Source: Methylocystis sp. (GTDB lineage Bacteria; Pseudomonadota; Alphaproteobacteria; Rhizobiales; Beijerinckiaceae). Taken from it: a DNA stretch of 59,529 bases. A program made the position numbers and the translations under genes. The DNA lies in assembly GCF_021731785.1 (NCBI RefSeq), contig NZ_JAKFWS010000125.1, forward strand, positions 1-59,529, written 5' to 3'. Under the pieces are notes generated by a model. That model was not told where the DNA came from. It saw nothing but the letters and a program-made list of their open reading frames with translations, and did no database searches. This document shows positions 1 to 9,445 of this stretch, in pieces. Position 1 is the stretch's first letter; each line of letters begins with the position of its first letter.

Positions 1-123
1 GGACTTGCAATCACAAGGGAGATCATTGAATGCCACAACGGCGCAATTTCAATTCATGAAACACCCGGAGGCGGAACGACCATGAGGGTCGTGATTCCAC
101 GACACCCGGAGGTCGGCGGATAG
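1..123 (+). CDS. Sensor histidine kinase, C-terminal end (partial)
   Basis: The open frame runs in from the left edge and stops at a TAG at 121-123. It encodes 40 residues beginning GLAITREIIECHNG and containing TPGGGTTMRVVIP. This is the usual end of a histidine kinase HATPase_c domain: the G2-box GLAI, then the last helix and strand. The rest lies outside the window, so sensor type and partner regulator cannot be given. It sits 104 bases before the serine hydrolase gene on the same strand. Confidence 0.75.
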   Translation, partial: GLAITREIIECHNGAISIHETPGGGTTMRVVIPRHPEVGG

Positions 124-227
124 AAACACAGAGGCGCAGATCAACACGGGATCACGTTCCTTCATAGTTCAAATCCGGAGATCGGTTGCAATGCCGCTGC
201 GCCAAACTGCGTGAAGGAAGCACGACG

Positions 228-2120
228 ATGCGGTTCAATTCTTTGACAAGATTCGCGTGTTCATTTTCAATGCTTGCGACTCTGAGCCTAGGCGTTGAAT
301 TGCTGACGGTGACGAGCGCACAGCCAGCGAATTTCGAAGGCGAAGAGATGGCGAGAGTCGTCGACCCGATCATGAATGAATGGCTCGCCCATGGAGGGAC
401 TGGCGCGGTCGTGGTCGTTACGCGTCGCGACGGCCCGATCTTCGCTAAAGGCTACGGATTTGCCGATTCGGAGACGAAGCGATTATTTACTCCCGACCGA
501 ACGCTTTTGCGTCCTGGATCAATCTCAAAGCTCTTCGCCGGCATCGCGGTGATGCAACTGGTTGATCAGGGTAAAGTGGACCTCGACCGGGATGTTTCCG
601 ACTATATCGGGTTCCCGATTTCGACGCCGCCAGGCGGGGAGGCGGTGACGCTTCGTCGCCTTCTCACGCATAGCGCAGGCTTCGAGGATCACATAAAGAA
701 CCTGTATTCTAGTGGGCCTAAGCCGATGGAGCTTGGACTCTGGGTTGCGAAGTCGCTTCCACTCCGGCTTTTTCCGGCAGGCAGTGTTCCTGCATATTCC
801 AATTACGGCGTCGCTCTCGCGGGCTACGTTGTAGAGCGCGTTTCCGGCGAAGCTTACCCCGAATATGTCGAGCGGCACATTCTCAAGCCGCTGCGTATGG
901 ATCATTCAACTTTCCGCCAGCCCTTGCCCGAGCGGTTGGCGCCGCTTATGGCTAGGGGATATCGCGGGGCCGGCCGGCCGCCGCTAAACGATTTTGAAAC
1001 CATACACGCCTCTCCAGCTGGCGCTCTCTCGGCAACGGGTGAGGACATGGAGCGTTTCATGCGCGCCCTGCTCAACGGAGGCCAACTTGACGGCGCGCAA
1101 ATTCTCCCGCGCGCCCGGCTTGAGGAGATGTTGACGCCGAGTGATCGGACTGAGGCAGGTTGGCTCGGCCTCGTATTTTTCGGTCGGCGCATCGGAGGAG
1201 TCGAGGCGATCGGCCACGGGGGCGCGACTCAAGCGTTCTTCAGCGACCTCGAAATTTTCCGCGAACATGGCCTTGGCGTGTTCGTCTCGCGCGACGGATA
1301 CAGCGATCAGAAGGTCGTACCAGACCCGGTGAAGGCGATCGTCGAACATTTTCTGCCGGCTTCGCCTAGCTATCCTACGTCCACTCGTGTGCGGCCCTCG
1401 CGCCTCGTTGGCGTCTACCAGTCGAGCCGACGTTCCGACTCGACCTTCTTCCGAATTTCGGCGCTTTTGGCGCAACGCCTCGTCACCGAGAACTCCGACG
1501 GAAGCCTGAGCTTTTCATCCGCGTCCTGGCCGTTCGGCTCCGGCGAGCAATTGAAGCGTATCGGGGAGAACGTCTATGAGAACTCGACTGGTCGCCTGCT
1601 TGAGGCCGTGGACGACGTAGACCCATATTTCGCCGCCCCAGCCCTCCGACTATTGCGAGTTCCCTGGTTCCTCAACGCGCGCTGGATCGTCCCGGCGGTA
1701 CTCGCAAGCTCGTCGTTGATGCTGGCTACTCTTCTCGCTTACCCCGCCATCGCTCTATGGCGGCATTGGCGCAAGCTGCCTTCTCGCCATGGCGCGCGGG
1801 ACCGTCGCCTCCAAATCGCGGTGCAGTTCTTTTTGTTGCTAGATATGATCGTGATCGCGGGCGCTGCTTTCATTTTCGCGAAGGTGGATCCCGGCCAACT
1901 CGACGATGAATTCGATCCCGTTCTACTCGCCATCTATGCGCTGGCCTGGCTTGGCGTGCTGGGCGCGGGCGTAGCCGTTTTCGCCGCTTTCGATTTATGG
2001 CGAAGACGTGTCGGCGGACTTTGGATTTGGCTCCATCAATGTGCTCTGGCGGCCAGCGCACTGATGATCGCTTATGTGTTTGTGATGTTCCATATCGCCG
2101 GAACGACTCTGAATTACTAA
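228..2120 (+). CDS. Membrane-anchored serine hydrolase, class C beta-lactamase family
   Basis: The start was set at ATG 228 because a GGAAG ribosome site lies just upstream and a signal peptide follows directly; a TTG at 186 would add 14 residues. The 630-residue product has a secretory signal (about 1-31), then a beta-lactamase/transpeptidase-like domain with SxxK (S98-I-S-K101), YxN (Y190-S-N192) and a GHGG motif near residue 340 in place of KTG. The last 150 residues hold about four predicted membrane helices. Family members are esterases, peptidases or cell-wall enzymes, and few are true beta-lactamases. The substrate is unknown. The active site should face the periplasm, tethered by the C-terminal helices. 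Confidence 0.8.
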   Translation: MRFNSLTRFACSFSMLATLSLGVELLTVTSAQPANFEGEEMARVVDPIMNEWLAHGGTGAVVVVTRRDGPIFAKGYGFADSETKRLFTPDRTLLRPGSISKLFAGIAVMQLVDQGKVDLDRDVSDYIGFPISTPPGGEAVTLRRLLTHSAGFEDHIKNLYSSGPKPMELGLWVAKSLPLRLFPAGSVPAYSNYGVALAGYVVERVSGEAYPEYVERHILKPLRMDHSTFRQPLPERLAPLMARGYRGAGRPPLNDFETIHASPAGALSATGEDMERFMRALLNGGQLDGAQILPRARLEEMLTPSDRTEAGWLGLVFFGRRIGGVEAIGHGGATQAFFSDLEIFREHGLGVFVSRDGYSDQKVVPDPVKAIVEHFLPASPSYPTSTRVRPSRLVGVYQSSRRSDSTFFRISALLAQRLVTENSDGSLSFSSASWPFGSGEQLKRIGENVYENSTGRLLEAVDDVDPYFAAPALRLLRVPWFLNARWIVPAVLASSSLMLATLLAYPAIALWRHWRKLPSRHGARDRRLQIAVQFFLLLDMIVIAGAAFIFAKVDPGQLDDEFDPVLLAIYALAWLGVLGAGVAVFAAFDLWRRRVGGLWIWLHQCALAASALMIAYVFVMFHIAGTTLNY

Positions 2121-2462
2121 AGAGTTGCGCTCACCTTTGGTCTTCGTTGTCATTGAAAGCAAAAAGGCCTGTGAATTCAGTCGGGGGGATCGGCGGTAAC
2201 GGACCTCCGCTACCATGTTTGTTGTTTATCTCAGTAATTCAGTTGGTTATCGTAAATTCCTACTCCTCCATTGTATGCAGAATTCCCACGAACCCGCTAC
2301 CACATTCGCGCAAGATCGAACGGCGTCGCGGGTTTGGGCTGATTGATCGCGCTAGACTTCTCGACGCTCGACGCAACATGTTGCGGGATCAAACCGTCGC
2401 ATCTCCGATCGCCGTGAAGAGCGCGACGGAATTGGTGAGCTGGTTAGCTTCGGCTTGTATTC
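2121..2462. other. Intergenic stretch with one arm of a dispersed repeat
   Basis: No convincing gene is visible. Positions 2176-2198 match 8937-8959 at 22 of 23 bases (see the repeat entry). The stretch is AT-richer than its flanks. Short frames here do not resemble known proteins. Confidence 0.5.
2176..2198 (+). repeat. 23-base dispersed repeat, copy 1
   Basis: This 23-base segment recurs at 8937-8959 in the same orientation with one mismatch. It contains a run of six G. The two copies bracket the receptor, two-component and serine-hydrolase segment, so they may be leftover ends of a mobile element. I could not match them to a named element. Confidence 0.5.
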
Positions 2463-2714
2463 TTATGGCAAGATAAGTGCGCTGCGCGTCGACGACGGGG
2501 AGCGCTGAGACGGCGCTGCGCTTTGCTGGGAACGGACTTTTTCGAGATCGGCGCGCGCAAAGGCTTCGGCGGCTTCCTTGGTCGTCGAGGCGTCGCTCTG
2601 CAGGGCGCGCGAGACGTCAGCGACGTTTTGAAAGGGGTTGACCCCGGCGCGGTATTGGGTTTCGGCAGCGCGGCGCAGGCGATCAATCCTACGGCCTTGG
2701 CTATTGTGATCCAT
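2463..2714 (-). pseudogene. Short ORF resembling the tail of a TolC/NodT-type outer-membrane protein
   Basis: The 83-codon frame starts 17 bases after the PepSY gene stop and has a purine-rich AGGAAGG upstream of its ATG. Its middle reads ETQYRAGVNPFQNVADVSRA followed by a charged helix. This resembles the last helical hairpin of RND efflux outer-membrane factors (YRAG...DVxRAL). The rest of such a protein is absent and the C-terminal residues look random. It is best read as a decayed fragment; a small unrelated gene remains possible. Confidence 0.3.
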
Positions 2715-2731
2715 TGCACAGAGCCTTCCTC

Positions 2732-4000
2732 TTACAGCAATGCTCGAGAAGCGGTCTCCGCGGCGGTGCTTGCCTTCAACAGGCGCCCGGCATGCGTAAA
2801 TCGCGCCGCCCGCTTCCGCCACCAGATGTAGACTCCGCTGATCGAGAGAACCGCAACGAGCAGGCCCATGACGGAGACAAGGATATGCATGGGCCGACCA
2901 AAGACGGAGGCTGTGTGCAGTGCGCGCAACCATCTCGAGACTTTGTCGCCCGCGAGTTCGTGATCGCTCGACGGCAAAGAGGCGAGCCGAAGAGAGCCGT
3001 CATTCGCGTCAAAGAAAACGGTGGTTTGCGCATGCTCGCCAATGTCTCTGGAGCTGCGGACAGAATACTTATAGAAAGCGTGTCCTCGATCGAGGACCAA
3101 CGCCTGTTCGTTCTTGATCTCAAAACTTTCGCGCGCCGCCAGCTCAGAGATCAGAATGCGGCCCCTGGCGTGCGCCGCCCGACATGAAAGGCTAGGCTCG
3201 CTGGTGCGTGCGGCGGGCGAGGGGAGACCCGCCAAGGGCTGCGATAACCCAAGCAACGCGCGCGTGACAGGCGCATAGACCTCATTGAGGTTGAACATGA
3301 CGCCCGACCACGCGAAGACAAAGAGGAGCGCCCAAGTCCATAGGCCGGAAGCGCGGTGCACATCAAAGTTGATACGGTAGAAGCCTCCCGCCAACTTTAT
3401 CAGCCAGGCGGAGCGCCAGCGCCGCCAGCAAGATTTGCCGCCGCCTTTCGTCTCCTTACGGCGCGCAACAGGAAGCGTCAGAAAAAACGCGACGAAGCAA
3501 TCGACCGTCCAAATCAGCGCGACCGCGCCGAGAACATAGCGTCCCAACGCGCCGAAGGATGCAGGCGCCGCCAGCGCATAATGCAGCCGATAGATGAAGA
3601 AAAGGGCGCCTCGTCTTCCAAACGCGTTGCGATCCCACGCCCTCTCCCCGATCCGCTCGCCCGTATAGGGATCGAGATAAAGGAAGAGCAATCGTTCCGT
3701 TCCGTCGCTGTCTTTCGGCCGAACGCGAATCTCGTAGGATCGCCCGCCATCCAGGTGAAGCGGAGCCTCGTCGATTCGTGCGCCTGGATGCAGGCGCAGC
3801 GCTCGATCCCTCAACGTCAAGGGATCGAGCATCGGCGTCTCGCGCGGGGCGACGGTTAGCAGGTCGGGGTTGAGCAAGACATCCAAATCATCCCTAAACG
3901 CCAGCACGCTTCCAGTCAGTCCAACGATGACGAGAAACCCCGCCGTCGTCAGGCCCGCCCACCGATGCGCGCTCACGCAGAAGGCGCGGCTCACACTCAA
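2732..4000 (-). CDS. PepSY-associated transmembrane protein (iron-uptake linked)
   Basis: The 422-residue product begins with HRWAGLTTAGFLVIVGLTG, the typical first helix of PepSY-TM (PiuB-like) inner-membrane proteins. It has further helices near residues 150-180, 215-240 and 365-390 and PepSY-type periplasmic segments between. Family members are found beside siderophore receptors and are thought to act in the periplasm or inner membrane during ferric-siderophore reduction or release. Its ATG overlaps the end of the TonB receptor gene by 4 bases, so the two are translationally coupled. The specific cargo is not readable from sequence. Confidence 0.85.
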   Translation of the reverse strand: MSVSRAFCVSAHRWAGLTTAGFLVIVGLTGSVLAFRDDLDVLLNPDLLTVAPRETPMLDPLTLRDRALRLHPGARIDEAPLHLDGGRSYEIRVRPKDSDGTERLLFLYLDPYTGERIGERAWDRNAFGRRGALFFIYRLHYALAAPASFGALGRYVLGAVALIWTVDCFVAFFLTLPVARRKETKGGGKSCWRRWRSAWLIKLAGGFYRINFDVHRASGLWTWALLFVFAWSGVMFNLNEVYAPVTRALLGLSQPLAGLPSPAARTSEPSLSCRAAHARGRILISELAARESFEIKNEQALVLDRGHAFYKYSVRSSRDIGEHAQTTVFFDANDGSLRLASLPSSDHELAGDKVSRWLRALHTASVFGRPMHILVSVMGLLVAVLSISGVYIWWRKRAARFTHAGRLLKASTAAETASRALL

Positions 4001-6306
4001 AAGTCCACCCGCAGTTGGGCCTTGATCGTGCGCGGGGCGCCGACGCTCACCTGCAGAGGGCCCCTGAAGCCAGACGGGTAATATCGCGTGTCGGCGAGAT
4101 TATCGACGTTCATTTGCCCCGTCAGCTTGTAGCCGCTGAAGTTCCAGGCATAGGAAGCCATCAGATTGAAGATGGCGTAGCTCGGGACATGGAAAGAGTT
4201 GAGGCTGTCGCCATAGGCCTTGGTGCGCCCATTCACCCCGCCGCCAAATTTCAAGCCCTTCAAGTCTCCGTCCTGCATCTCGTAGGTCGTGAAAACGCTG
4301 CCCATGTGACGTGAGACGTCCGGCGGCGTGAAGCCCTGGAAACCGTTGACGCTTACAGTCGTTCCTAAAGGATCCCTGATGACGCCGCTGTCTTTAGTGA
4401 CGACGGAATAGATATAGGAATAGCCGCCGATGATTCTCCAGCCTGGTAGAATTTCACCCGAGACATCGAGCTCTATACCTCGATTTCGCACCTCGCCATT
4501 GATGATCCTGTATCCCTGCGACGCCCGCACCGGATCCGGATCAGGGACCGCAATGTTGGTCTTTCGCAGGTCGTACAATGCCAGGGTTCCGGTTAGTCGC
4601 TTATCGAAGAGCTCCGTTTTCGCGCCAACTTCCCACTGGGTGGCGGTCTGAGACGGCAGGATTTGCTGTTGCGCCGCCGGACCGGCGCGGCCGCCTGCGG
4701 CGCCGAAATTCTCCGTATAACTGCCGTAGACGCTGAATACTTCGATTGGGCGCCATAAGAGACCAACGCGCGGCGTCACGCGTTGTGAGTTATTCGCCAG
4801 GCGCTCGCCCTTTCCGTCGAAAGGATTGCTGTTACTGACCGCTCGATCATAGCGAGCGCCGGCCAAAAGAAAGAAATTATAGGGCAGGCGCATCTGGTCC
4901 TGAACGTAGAAGCCGAGCCATTGCTGGCGGGCGAGCGCGGTCAGGCCGGCATTTGAGTTCTTATACAACCAGTTATATGTAGGTGCGAACGTATACACTG
5001 GGAAGTTATAATTCACAGCTGACTGCGGGAACCGCGAGAACCCAAAAAATGAATTGAACGATCTATCCAGTAGATAGTCGCCCCCGATCAAAACCGTGTG
5101 CCCAACCCCAAGCATATCGAATTTCCCGGTCAAATCGAGATTCGTCGTAACGCTGTGACGCGCGTCATTGTTAGCGATCGCACTTCGATTGAGCAGTGTC
5201 GGGTTCTGGGCGTTGAACCCAGTTGGCACGACAAGAAATGAATGATCCTCGTATTGAAGTCCCTCGAAGCGATTGGTGAGAGTCCAATCGTTGTTGATGT
5301 TGTGCGACCAGTTGTAGCCGAATTTCAGGTAGTCTACGCGGCTGCTCGAATTTGCTTCGTTGAAAGTCCGACCACGCGGCAGAAAGGCAACCGGTCCTTC
5401 GCCGAAAAAAGCCGATAGAGGGTTGTATCTCGTATAGGCGATCTGACCCGCGTCGAAGGGAATGGCTTGATGGCTGTATTGGAGATTGACCGTGATTTGC
5501 GTCGCGTTCGAAATATTCCACTGAACGACAGGCGAGATGAAATAATTGCGGTAGTAATCGGTCTCTCGGAAAGTGTGGTCCAGATCGGCTTCGGCCGTGA
5601 CCCGATATAGAATCGTCTCATCTTTTGTCATCGGACCCGTGGTGTCGAGCGTCGTGCGGTAGAAGCCATAGGATCCGAACGCCTGACTGACCGAGGTTTG
5701 TCGATACGCAAGAGGTTTCTTTGTAACGATATTGACGATGCCGCCGGGGTCGGCTCGTCCATAGAGAATCGCGGCCGGCCCTTTCAGCACCTCGACGCGA
5801 TCGACATTGATGAGCGACGACGTTCCGGGCAGGGCATTTTGAATTCTCAAGCCGTCGACATAGACGAAATTCGTATCAAAGCCCCGGATTTGAAACCGAT
5901 CGTTCCCGCCGACATAGGATGCATCGAAGGATCGAACGCCGCTAACATTGTCGACCGCTCGTGCAAGAGTCGTCGCCTGCTGGTCCAGAATGACCTGCTG
6001 CGGCACGACCTGTATGGATACGGGCGTGTCCATGATGGGGGTGTTCATTTTGGTCGCGGTTGTCGCGGTCTCGCGTCGATATGACGTTTTCTCGCGCTCC
6101 TGCGCCGACGCCTCGGACGATGAGGACGTCTGGCCGGCTCCCTGTTCGGGCGCGTGGCCCGAGCCGTCCCCCTGGTCTGAAGATGCATTGCGATCTACTC
6201 TCGCCCTGCCAACGTCGATCGTCGGGAGGCTTTGCTGGGCGAAAGCCGCATGAGAGAGAGTGAGCGCCGCTACGCTCGCCGAGGTCAGAAGAAAATAGTG
6301 CCGCAT
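3997..6306 (-). CDS. TonB-dependent siderophore receptor
   Basis: The open frame extends to 6852, but the start was placed at ATG 6306, where a clear signal peptide begins (MRHYFLLTSASVAALTLSHA); extension would collide with the response-regulator gene. The product is 769 residues. After a low-complexity linker the plug domain carries the family pattern MNTPIMDTPVSIQVVP ... RIQVLKGP-like RVEVLKGPAAILYGRADPGG, then a beta-barrel ending in LRVDF with a terminal Phe. No secretin/STN signalling domain is seen, so it is a plain transporter. It imports a ferric siderophore or similar chelate across the outer membrane. It forms an operon with the PepSY protein and is divergent from a two-component system that may control it. 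Confidence 0.9.
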   Translation of the reverse strand: MRHYFLLTSASVAALTLSHAAFAQQSLPTIDVGRARVDRNASSDQGDGSGHAPEQGAGQTSSSSEASAQEREKTSYRRETATTATKMNTPIMDTPVSIQVVPQQVILDQQATTLARAVDNVSGVRSFDASYVGGNDRFQIRGFDTNFVYVDGLRIQNALPGTSSLINVDRVEVLKGPAAILYGRADPGGIVNIVTKKPLAYRQTSVSQAFGSYGFYRTTLDTTGPMTKDETILYRVTAEADLDHTFRETDYYRNYFISPVVQWNISNATQITVNLQYSHQAIPFDAGQIAYTRYNPLSAFFGEGPVAFLPRGRTFNEANSSSRVDYLKFGYNWSHNINNDWTLTNRFEGLQYEDHSFLVVPTGFNAQNPTLLNRSAIANNDARHSVTTNLDLTGKFDMLGVGHTVLIGGDYLLDRSFNSFFGFSRFPQSAVNYNFPVYTFAPTYNWLYKNSNAGLTALARQQWLGFYVQDQMRLPYNFFLLAGARYDRAVSNSNPFDGKGERLANNSQRVTPRVGLLWRPIEVFSVYGSYTENFGAAGGRAGPAAQQQILPSQTATQWEVGAKTELFDKRLTGTLALYDLRKTNIAVPDPDPVRASQGYRIINGEVRNRGIELDVSGEILPGWRIIGGYSYIYSVVTKDSGVIRDPLGTTVSVNGFQGFTPPDVSRHMGSVFTTYEMQDGDLKGLKFGGGVNGRTKAYGDSLNSFHVPSYAIFNLMASYAWNFSGYKLTGQMNVDNLADTRYYPSGFRGPLQVSVGAPRTIKAQLRVDF

Positions 6307-6586
6307 TGCAGTCCCGCCGCTTGTTCTTGGAAGTCTCAGGCTCCGATGGCCAGAGCTGGAGACTTCTCTTGTTGCGTCGGTAGAGATAGCACTGCCGAGC
6401 TTTCCGCCTTCTGTCGGAACCTTACGGGAATCTGTCAGCCCATCATTTCCTACTGCTGTTGCAATCGCGCCACATGTGCGGGAATGTGACGCATACTTCA
6501 CATGCTCTGAACCTATCGACAGTCGTTCACCAAAACGGCCGGATCGATAGGACAGACGCTGCATGACGTCTTTGGCAGGGTGGCCT
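6307..6586. promoter_or_regulatory. Divergent promoter region, receptor operon and two-component system
   Basis: This 280-base gap separates the receptor on the minus strand from the response regulator on the plus strand. It must hold promoters for both. I see no confident Fur box or -35/-10 pair. It is the logical place for the adjacent regulator to bind. Confidence 0.4.
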
Positions 6587-7264
6587 ATGCGGATATTGAT
6601 CGTCGAGGATGAGCCCGAAATCGCGCAGCTTCTTACTGAACAACTCCAGGACTCCGGGCTAGAATGCGATCGCGTTATAACGATCGCGGACGCCCTCACG
6701 GCGCTCAAATCCTTCGCATACGAACTCGTTCTGCTTGATCGGCGACTGCCTGATGGAGACGGACTCGCCGCGATCCCGCAAATCCGCGGGCTACGATCAA
6801 ACATGCGGATCATTGTCTTGACTGCGCGTGACGCGCCGCTCGAAAAAGCCAATGGACTTGACGCCGGCGCAGACGACTACGTCGCAAAGCCTTATGACCG
6901 CGCAGAACTCGTCGCCAGGATAAGAGCGCGTCTCCGACAAACGAGCGCGACTGCGCTGCCGCCGATTCGGATCGGCGCAATTGCCTTCGACCATGGCACC
7001 GGCCAATTGACCATTGGGGAAAGGCCGTTCGTAGCGAACCGCCGCGAGTTCTGTTTGCTCGAGGCGCTGGTTCGGCGGGTCAACCAGGTCGCGCCCAGAA
7101 ATGTCCTTCTTCAGGAAGTCTATGGGTTTGAAGAAGCCGTTCTTCCGGGCGCGCTCGATACACTGGTCTCGCGCCTGCGGAAGAGACTGCTAGAGCCCGA
7201 CTCCAAGGTCGTGATCCACCTCGTGCGGGGACGCGGCTATCTTTTGACCGAAGATGTATCGTGA
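6587..7264 (+). CDS. OmpR/PhoB-family response regulator
   Basis: The start at ATG 6587 puts a GGCAGGG ribosome site at proper spacing and begins at the conserved MRILIVEDE; the longer frame from 6563 adds eight residues. The 225-residue protein has a receiver domain with acidic pocket E7-D8, phospho-acceptor D51 (VLLDRRLPDGDG) and the conserved Lys in VAKPYD. A winged-helix DNA-binding domain follows (LEALVRR..., ending RGRGYLL). It resembles the QseB/TctD type. The histidine kinase gene overlaps its stop codon by 4 bases, so the two are a cognate pair. Divergent placement suggests control of the siderophore receptor operon, which is inference. Confidence 0.9.
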   Translation: MRILIVEDEPEIAQLLTEQLQDSGLECDRVITIADALTALKSFAYELVLLDRRLPDGDGLAAIPQIRGLRSNMRIIVLTARDAPLEKANGLDAGADDYVAKPYDRAELVARIRARLRQTSATALPPIRIGAIAFDHGTGQLTIGERPFVANRREFCLLEALVRRVNQVAPRNVLLQEVYGFEEAVLPGALDTLVSRLRKRLLEPDSKVVIHLVRGRGYLLTEDVS

Positions 7265-8706
7265 AGCAATCATCCTCCTTGACGCTGAGACTGTCGCTTT
7301 ACCTGCTTGTTGGCCAATTTCTCTGCTTCGTCGCGATCCTCGCGATCAATCACACATGGGGCGTCATCGAGGGGAATGAAGCCTCGCTGACGACTTGGAA
7401 CGCATTGGCGGAAATTCGGGTTCGAACGGCTGTAAATCGATCACTAGCACAGGCGCCGGACGGTTCGATTTACATCAATCCAAACGCATCGCTTCAATCG
7501 CTCATGGCGAAGCATCCCACAATACAATTCGCAGCTTTCGACCCAGAAACAAGCGCGCCCTTGCGTGGGTCCTCGCCGGAACTTTCAAATGCCCTGAGCG
7601 GGCACGGAGGGATACTCACCAATGAGATGGCGCTATTCAAGATTCGGGGCCTGCTCAATGGCCAACTGAGCGGACGGTATCACGCGGAAAAAACCCCGTT
7701 CGGCCTCGTGCTCGTGGCGACATATGGCTATGTATTCGAGTGGTGGGATTTTGCTTTCCATCTTTACAATGACGTCATCAACATCGGCGCTGTCTATGGC
7801 TGGTCAATTATCGCCGCTGTCGCAATTGGCTGGCTGACCTTGAAACGTGGTCTTGCGCCAATTGGGAATGTCGTCACCCGCGTACACAACATCGACACCT
7901 GGTCGCTGGACCAGAGAATTCCGCTTGAAGGCATCCCTGCCGAACTTGCGCCACTGGTGGATACGATCAACGAAGCTTTGTCGCGTCTTGACGCGGGCGT
8001 CTCCCGGCAGCGCCGATTTATCGCCAACGCCGCGCATGAACTGCGAACCCCGCTAACGATTCTCAACGCGCGCATTGAGAGTCCAGAAAAGCCGGGCTTC
8101 AAGGATCATCTCTTACGTGACGTCAAGCGACTGCGGAACATCGTCGAGCAATTACTTGCCTTCGCGCGGCATGGAAGAGACAATCCCGCCCTGAGAAGGG
8201 AAGTCGATTTGATTGAGTTGACACAGGGAGTCGTCGACGATCATGCGTTGCTGGCGATAAAATGCGGAAAAGGAATAGAATTTCAATCCATAGCACCTAA
8301 TCAACTCGTATCGGTAGACCGACCGGGAATTGAAGGCATTCTGAGAAATTTGATTGATAACGCCTTACGCGCCGAACCGATCGGCGGAACGGTGATCGTT
8401 CGAGTAGGTCCCGGACGCGAGATAACCGTGGAAGACCATGGCGAGGGCGTTGCTGACGAGCACCGCGATAAAGTTTTCGAACCCTTCTGGCGAAAGGATG
8501 CCGCTACCCCTGGCACTGGGCTGGGACTTCCGATCGCGAGGGAAATAATGGAAGCGCACGGGGGCGGCATTGTCGTTACTGAGACCATGGGCGGCGGCGC
8601 TACGTTCAAATTATCGTTTCCCAAGGAGATTGATCTCCTCATAGCAGCGAGGGGGTTGGTGAAAGCCCGCGGAGCAAAGGAGAAATGTCTGCGAAAGGGG
8701 TTGTAG
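7261..8706 (+). CDS. Sensor histidine kinase, 3' end altered by IS remnant
   Basis: The frame opens with GTG 7261 overlapping the regulator stop. The 481 residues hold a first membrane helix (about 8-30), a periplasmic sensor, a second helix (about 172-195), a HAMP region, the phospho-acceptor box HELRTPLTIL and an ATPase domain with N-box NLIDNALRAE, DHGEGVADEH and GTGLGLPIA. The kinase pattern ends at GGGATFKLSFPKE. The last 30 or so residues have no kinase character and are encoded antisense to an IS3 transposase remnant, so the original C-terminus was probably replaced. All catalytic boxes are intact and the protein is likely functional. Confidence 0.88.
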   Translation: MKQSSSLTLRLSLYLLVGQFLCFVAILAINHTWGVIEGNEASLTTWNALAEIRVRTAVNRSLAQAPDGSIYINPNASLQSLMAKHPTIQFAAFDPETSAPLRGSSPELSNALSGHGGILTNEMALFKIRGLLNGQLSGRYHAEKTPFGLVLVATYGYVFEWWDFAFHLYNDVINIGAVYGWSIIAAVAIGWLTLKRGLAPIGNVVTRVHNIDTWSLDQRIPLEGIPAELAPLVDTINEALSRLDAGVSRQRRFIANAAHELRTPLTILNARIESPEKPGFKDHLLRDVKRLRNIVEQLLAFARHGRDNPALRREVDLIELTQGVVDDHALLAIKCGKGIEFQSIAPNQLVSVDRPGIEGILRNLIDNALRAEPIGGTVIVRVGPGREITVEDHGEGVADEHRDKVFEPFWRKDAATPGTGLGLPIAREIMEAHGGGIVVTETMGGGATFKLSFPKEIDLLIAARGLVKARGAKEKCLRKGL

Positions 8707-8844
8707 AACCGCTCGACATAGTCGAAGACGCCTGCCCGAGCTCGTCACGCGTGCGATAATTTTTTTCCCGATCCGCTCGGTCTTCAGCGAGGAGAAAAAG
8801 CTCTTCACCGCCGCATCGTCCCAGATATTGCCGGATCCGTTCAT
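8640..8844 (-). pseudogene. IS3-family transposase remnant (OrfB C-terminus)
   Basis: Reading the minus strand from 8844 gives MNGSGNIWDDAAVKSFFSSL then KTERIGKK, matching the DDE-domain end of IS3-type transposases (GNxWDNAxxESFFxxLKTE). After a frame change it continues as VFDYVERFYNPFRRHFS, the next conserved block. The N-terminal part and the catalytic Asp residues before it are gone. It is a dead fragment abutting the histidine kinase gene. Confidence 0.75.
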
Positions 8845-8936
8845 CGAGTACAGGGGGCTACGGAGAAAAAGTTTGCGTATCCCGACCTGACCTATTTGAC
8901 TGGCCCAATGCCAACGGAAGCGCAAAGGTCAACAAG

Positions 8937-8959
8937 TTCAGTCGGGGGGATCGACGGTA
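8937..8959 (+). repeat. 23-base dispersed repeat, copy 2
   Basis: This is the second copy of the repeat at 2176-2198, with one mismatch. Here it also opens an inverted repeat: the 9 bases at 8943-8951 pair perfectly with 8980-8988 around a 28-base loop. That structure suits the end of a transposable element or a strong hairpin. No element name can be assigned. Confidence 0.5.
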
Positions 8960-9097
8960 GCGCTCCCCCGTTTCCTTCTATCCCCCCGTTATCATCTCTC
9001 TGAGTCTTACAGACAAATTGGAAGCACCGGCATCCGATTTGCGCGAGAAGATATCCTTTTCTTCGACACGCAGCGCGATCGACTTTCAACAACGGGA

Positions 9098-9445
9098 TTG
9101 CGCAGCCATGGTCGGAATATGGACAAAGCCGGAAGGAACACACGGCCCAAGAGACCTCCGGACGCTGTTGCCGTCTTCAAGAGCGGCGCGAACAAGCACT
9201 CATGTCCTCCGAAGGACAAGGATTCGCGGCTGGATTTTCCTCGTCCACATCTTCACCAAACTGGCGCAAGTCAATTAGAAAAACCGGCCTTGCAAGTCGA
9301 ACCGGATAGCGCGATTCTTCGTCTTGCGCGCGCTCTCGCTCGCCAAGCCGCGCGAGAAGATCATGCACGCGAGTGCGCTGACAGGGCCCGAGCAAATGAA
9401 ACGTGCCGCGATCTACGCCCGCTTCTCGACCGATCTTCAGGATGA
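9098..9445 (+). CDS. Possible small protein upstream of the recombinase
   Basis: The 115-codon frame contains VEPDSAILRLARALARQAAR, a helix commonly encoded by small genes just ahead of alphaproteobacterial serine recombinases. Its 3' end overlaps the start of the recombinase gene in another frame, so the true end or reality of the gene is uncertain. No function is known. Confidence 0.3.
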   Translation: MRSHGRNMDKAGRNTRPKRPPDAVAVFKSGANKHSCPPKDKDSRLDFPRPHLHQTGASQLEKPALQVEPDSAILRLARALARQAAREDHARECADRARANETCRDLRPLLDRSSG

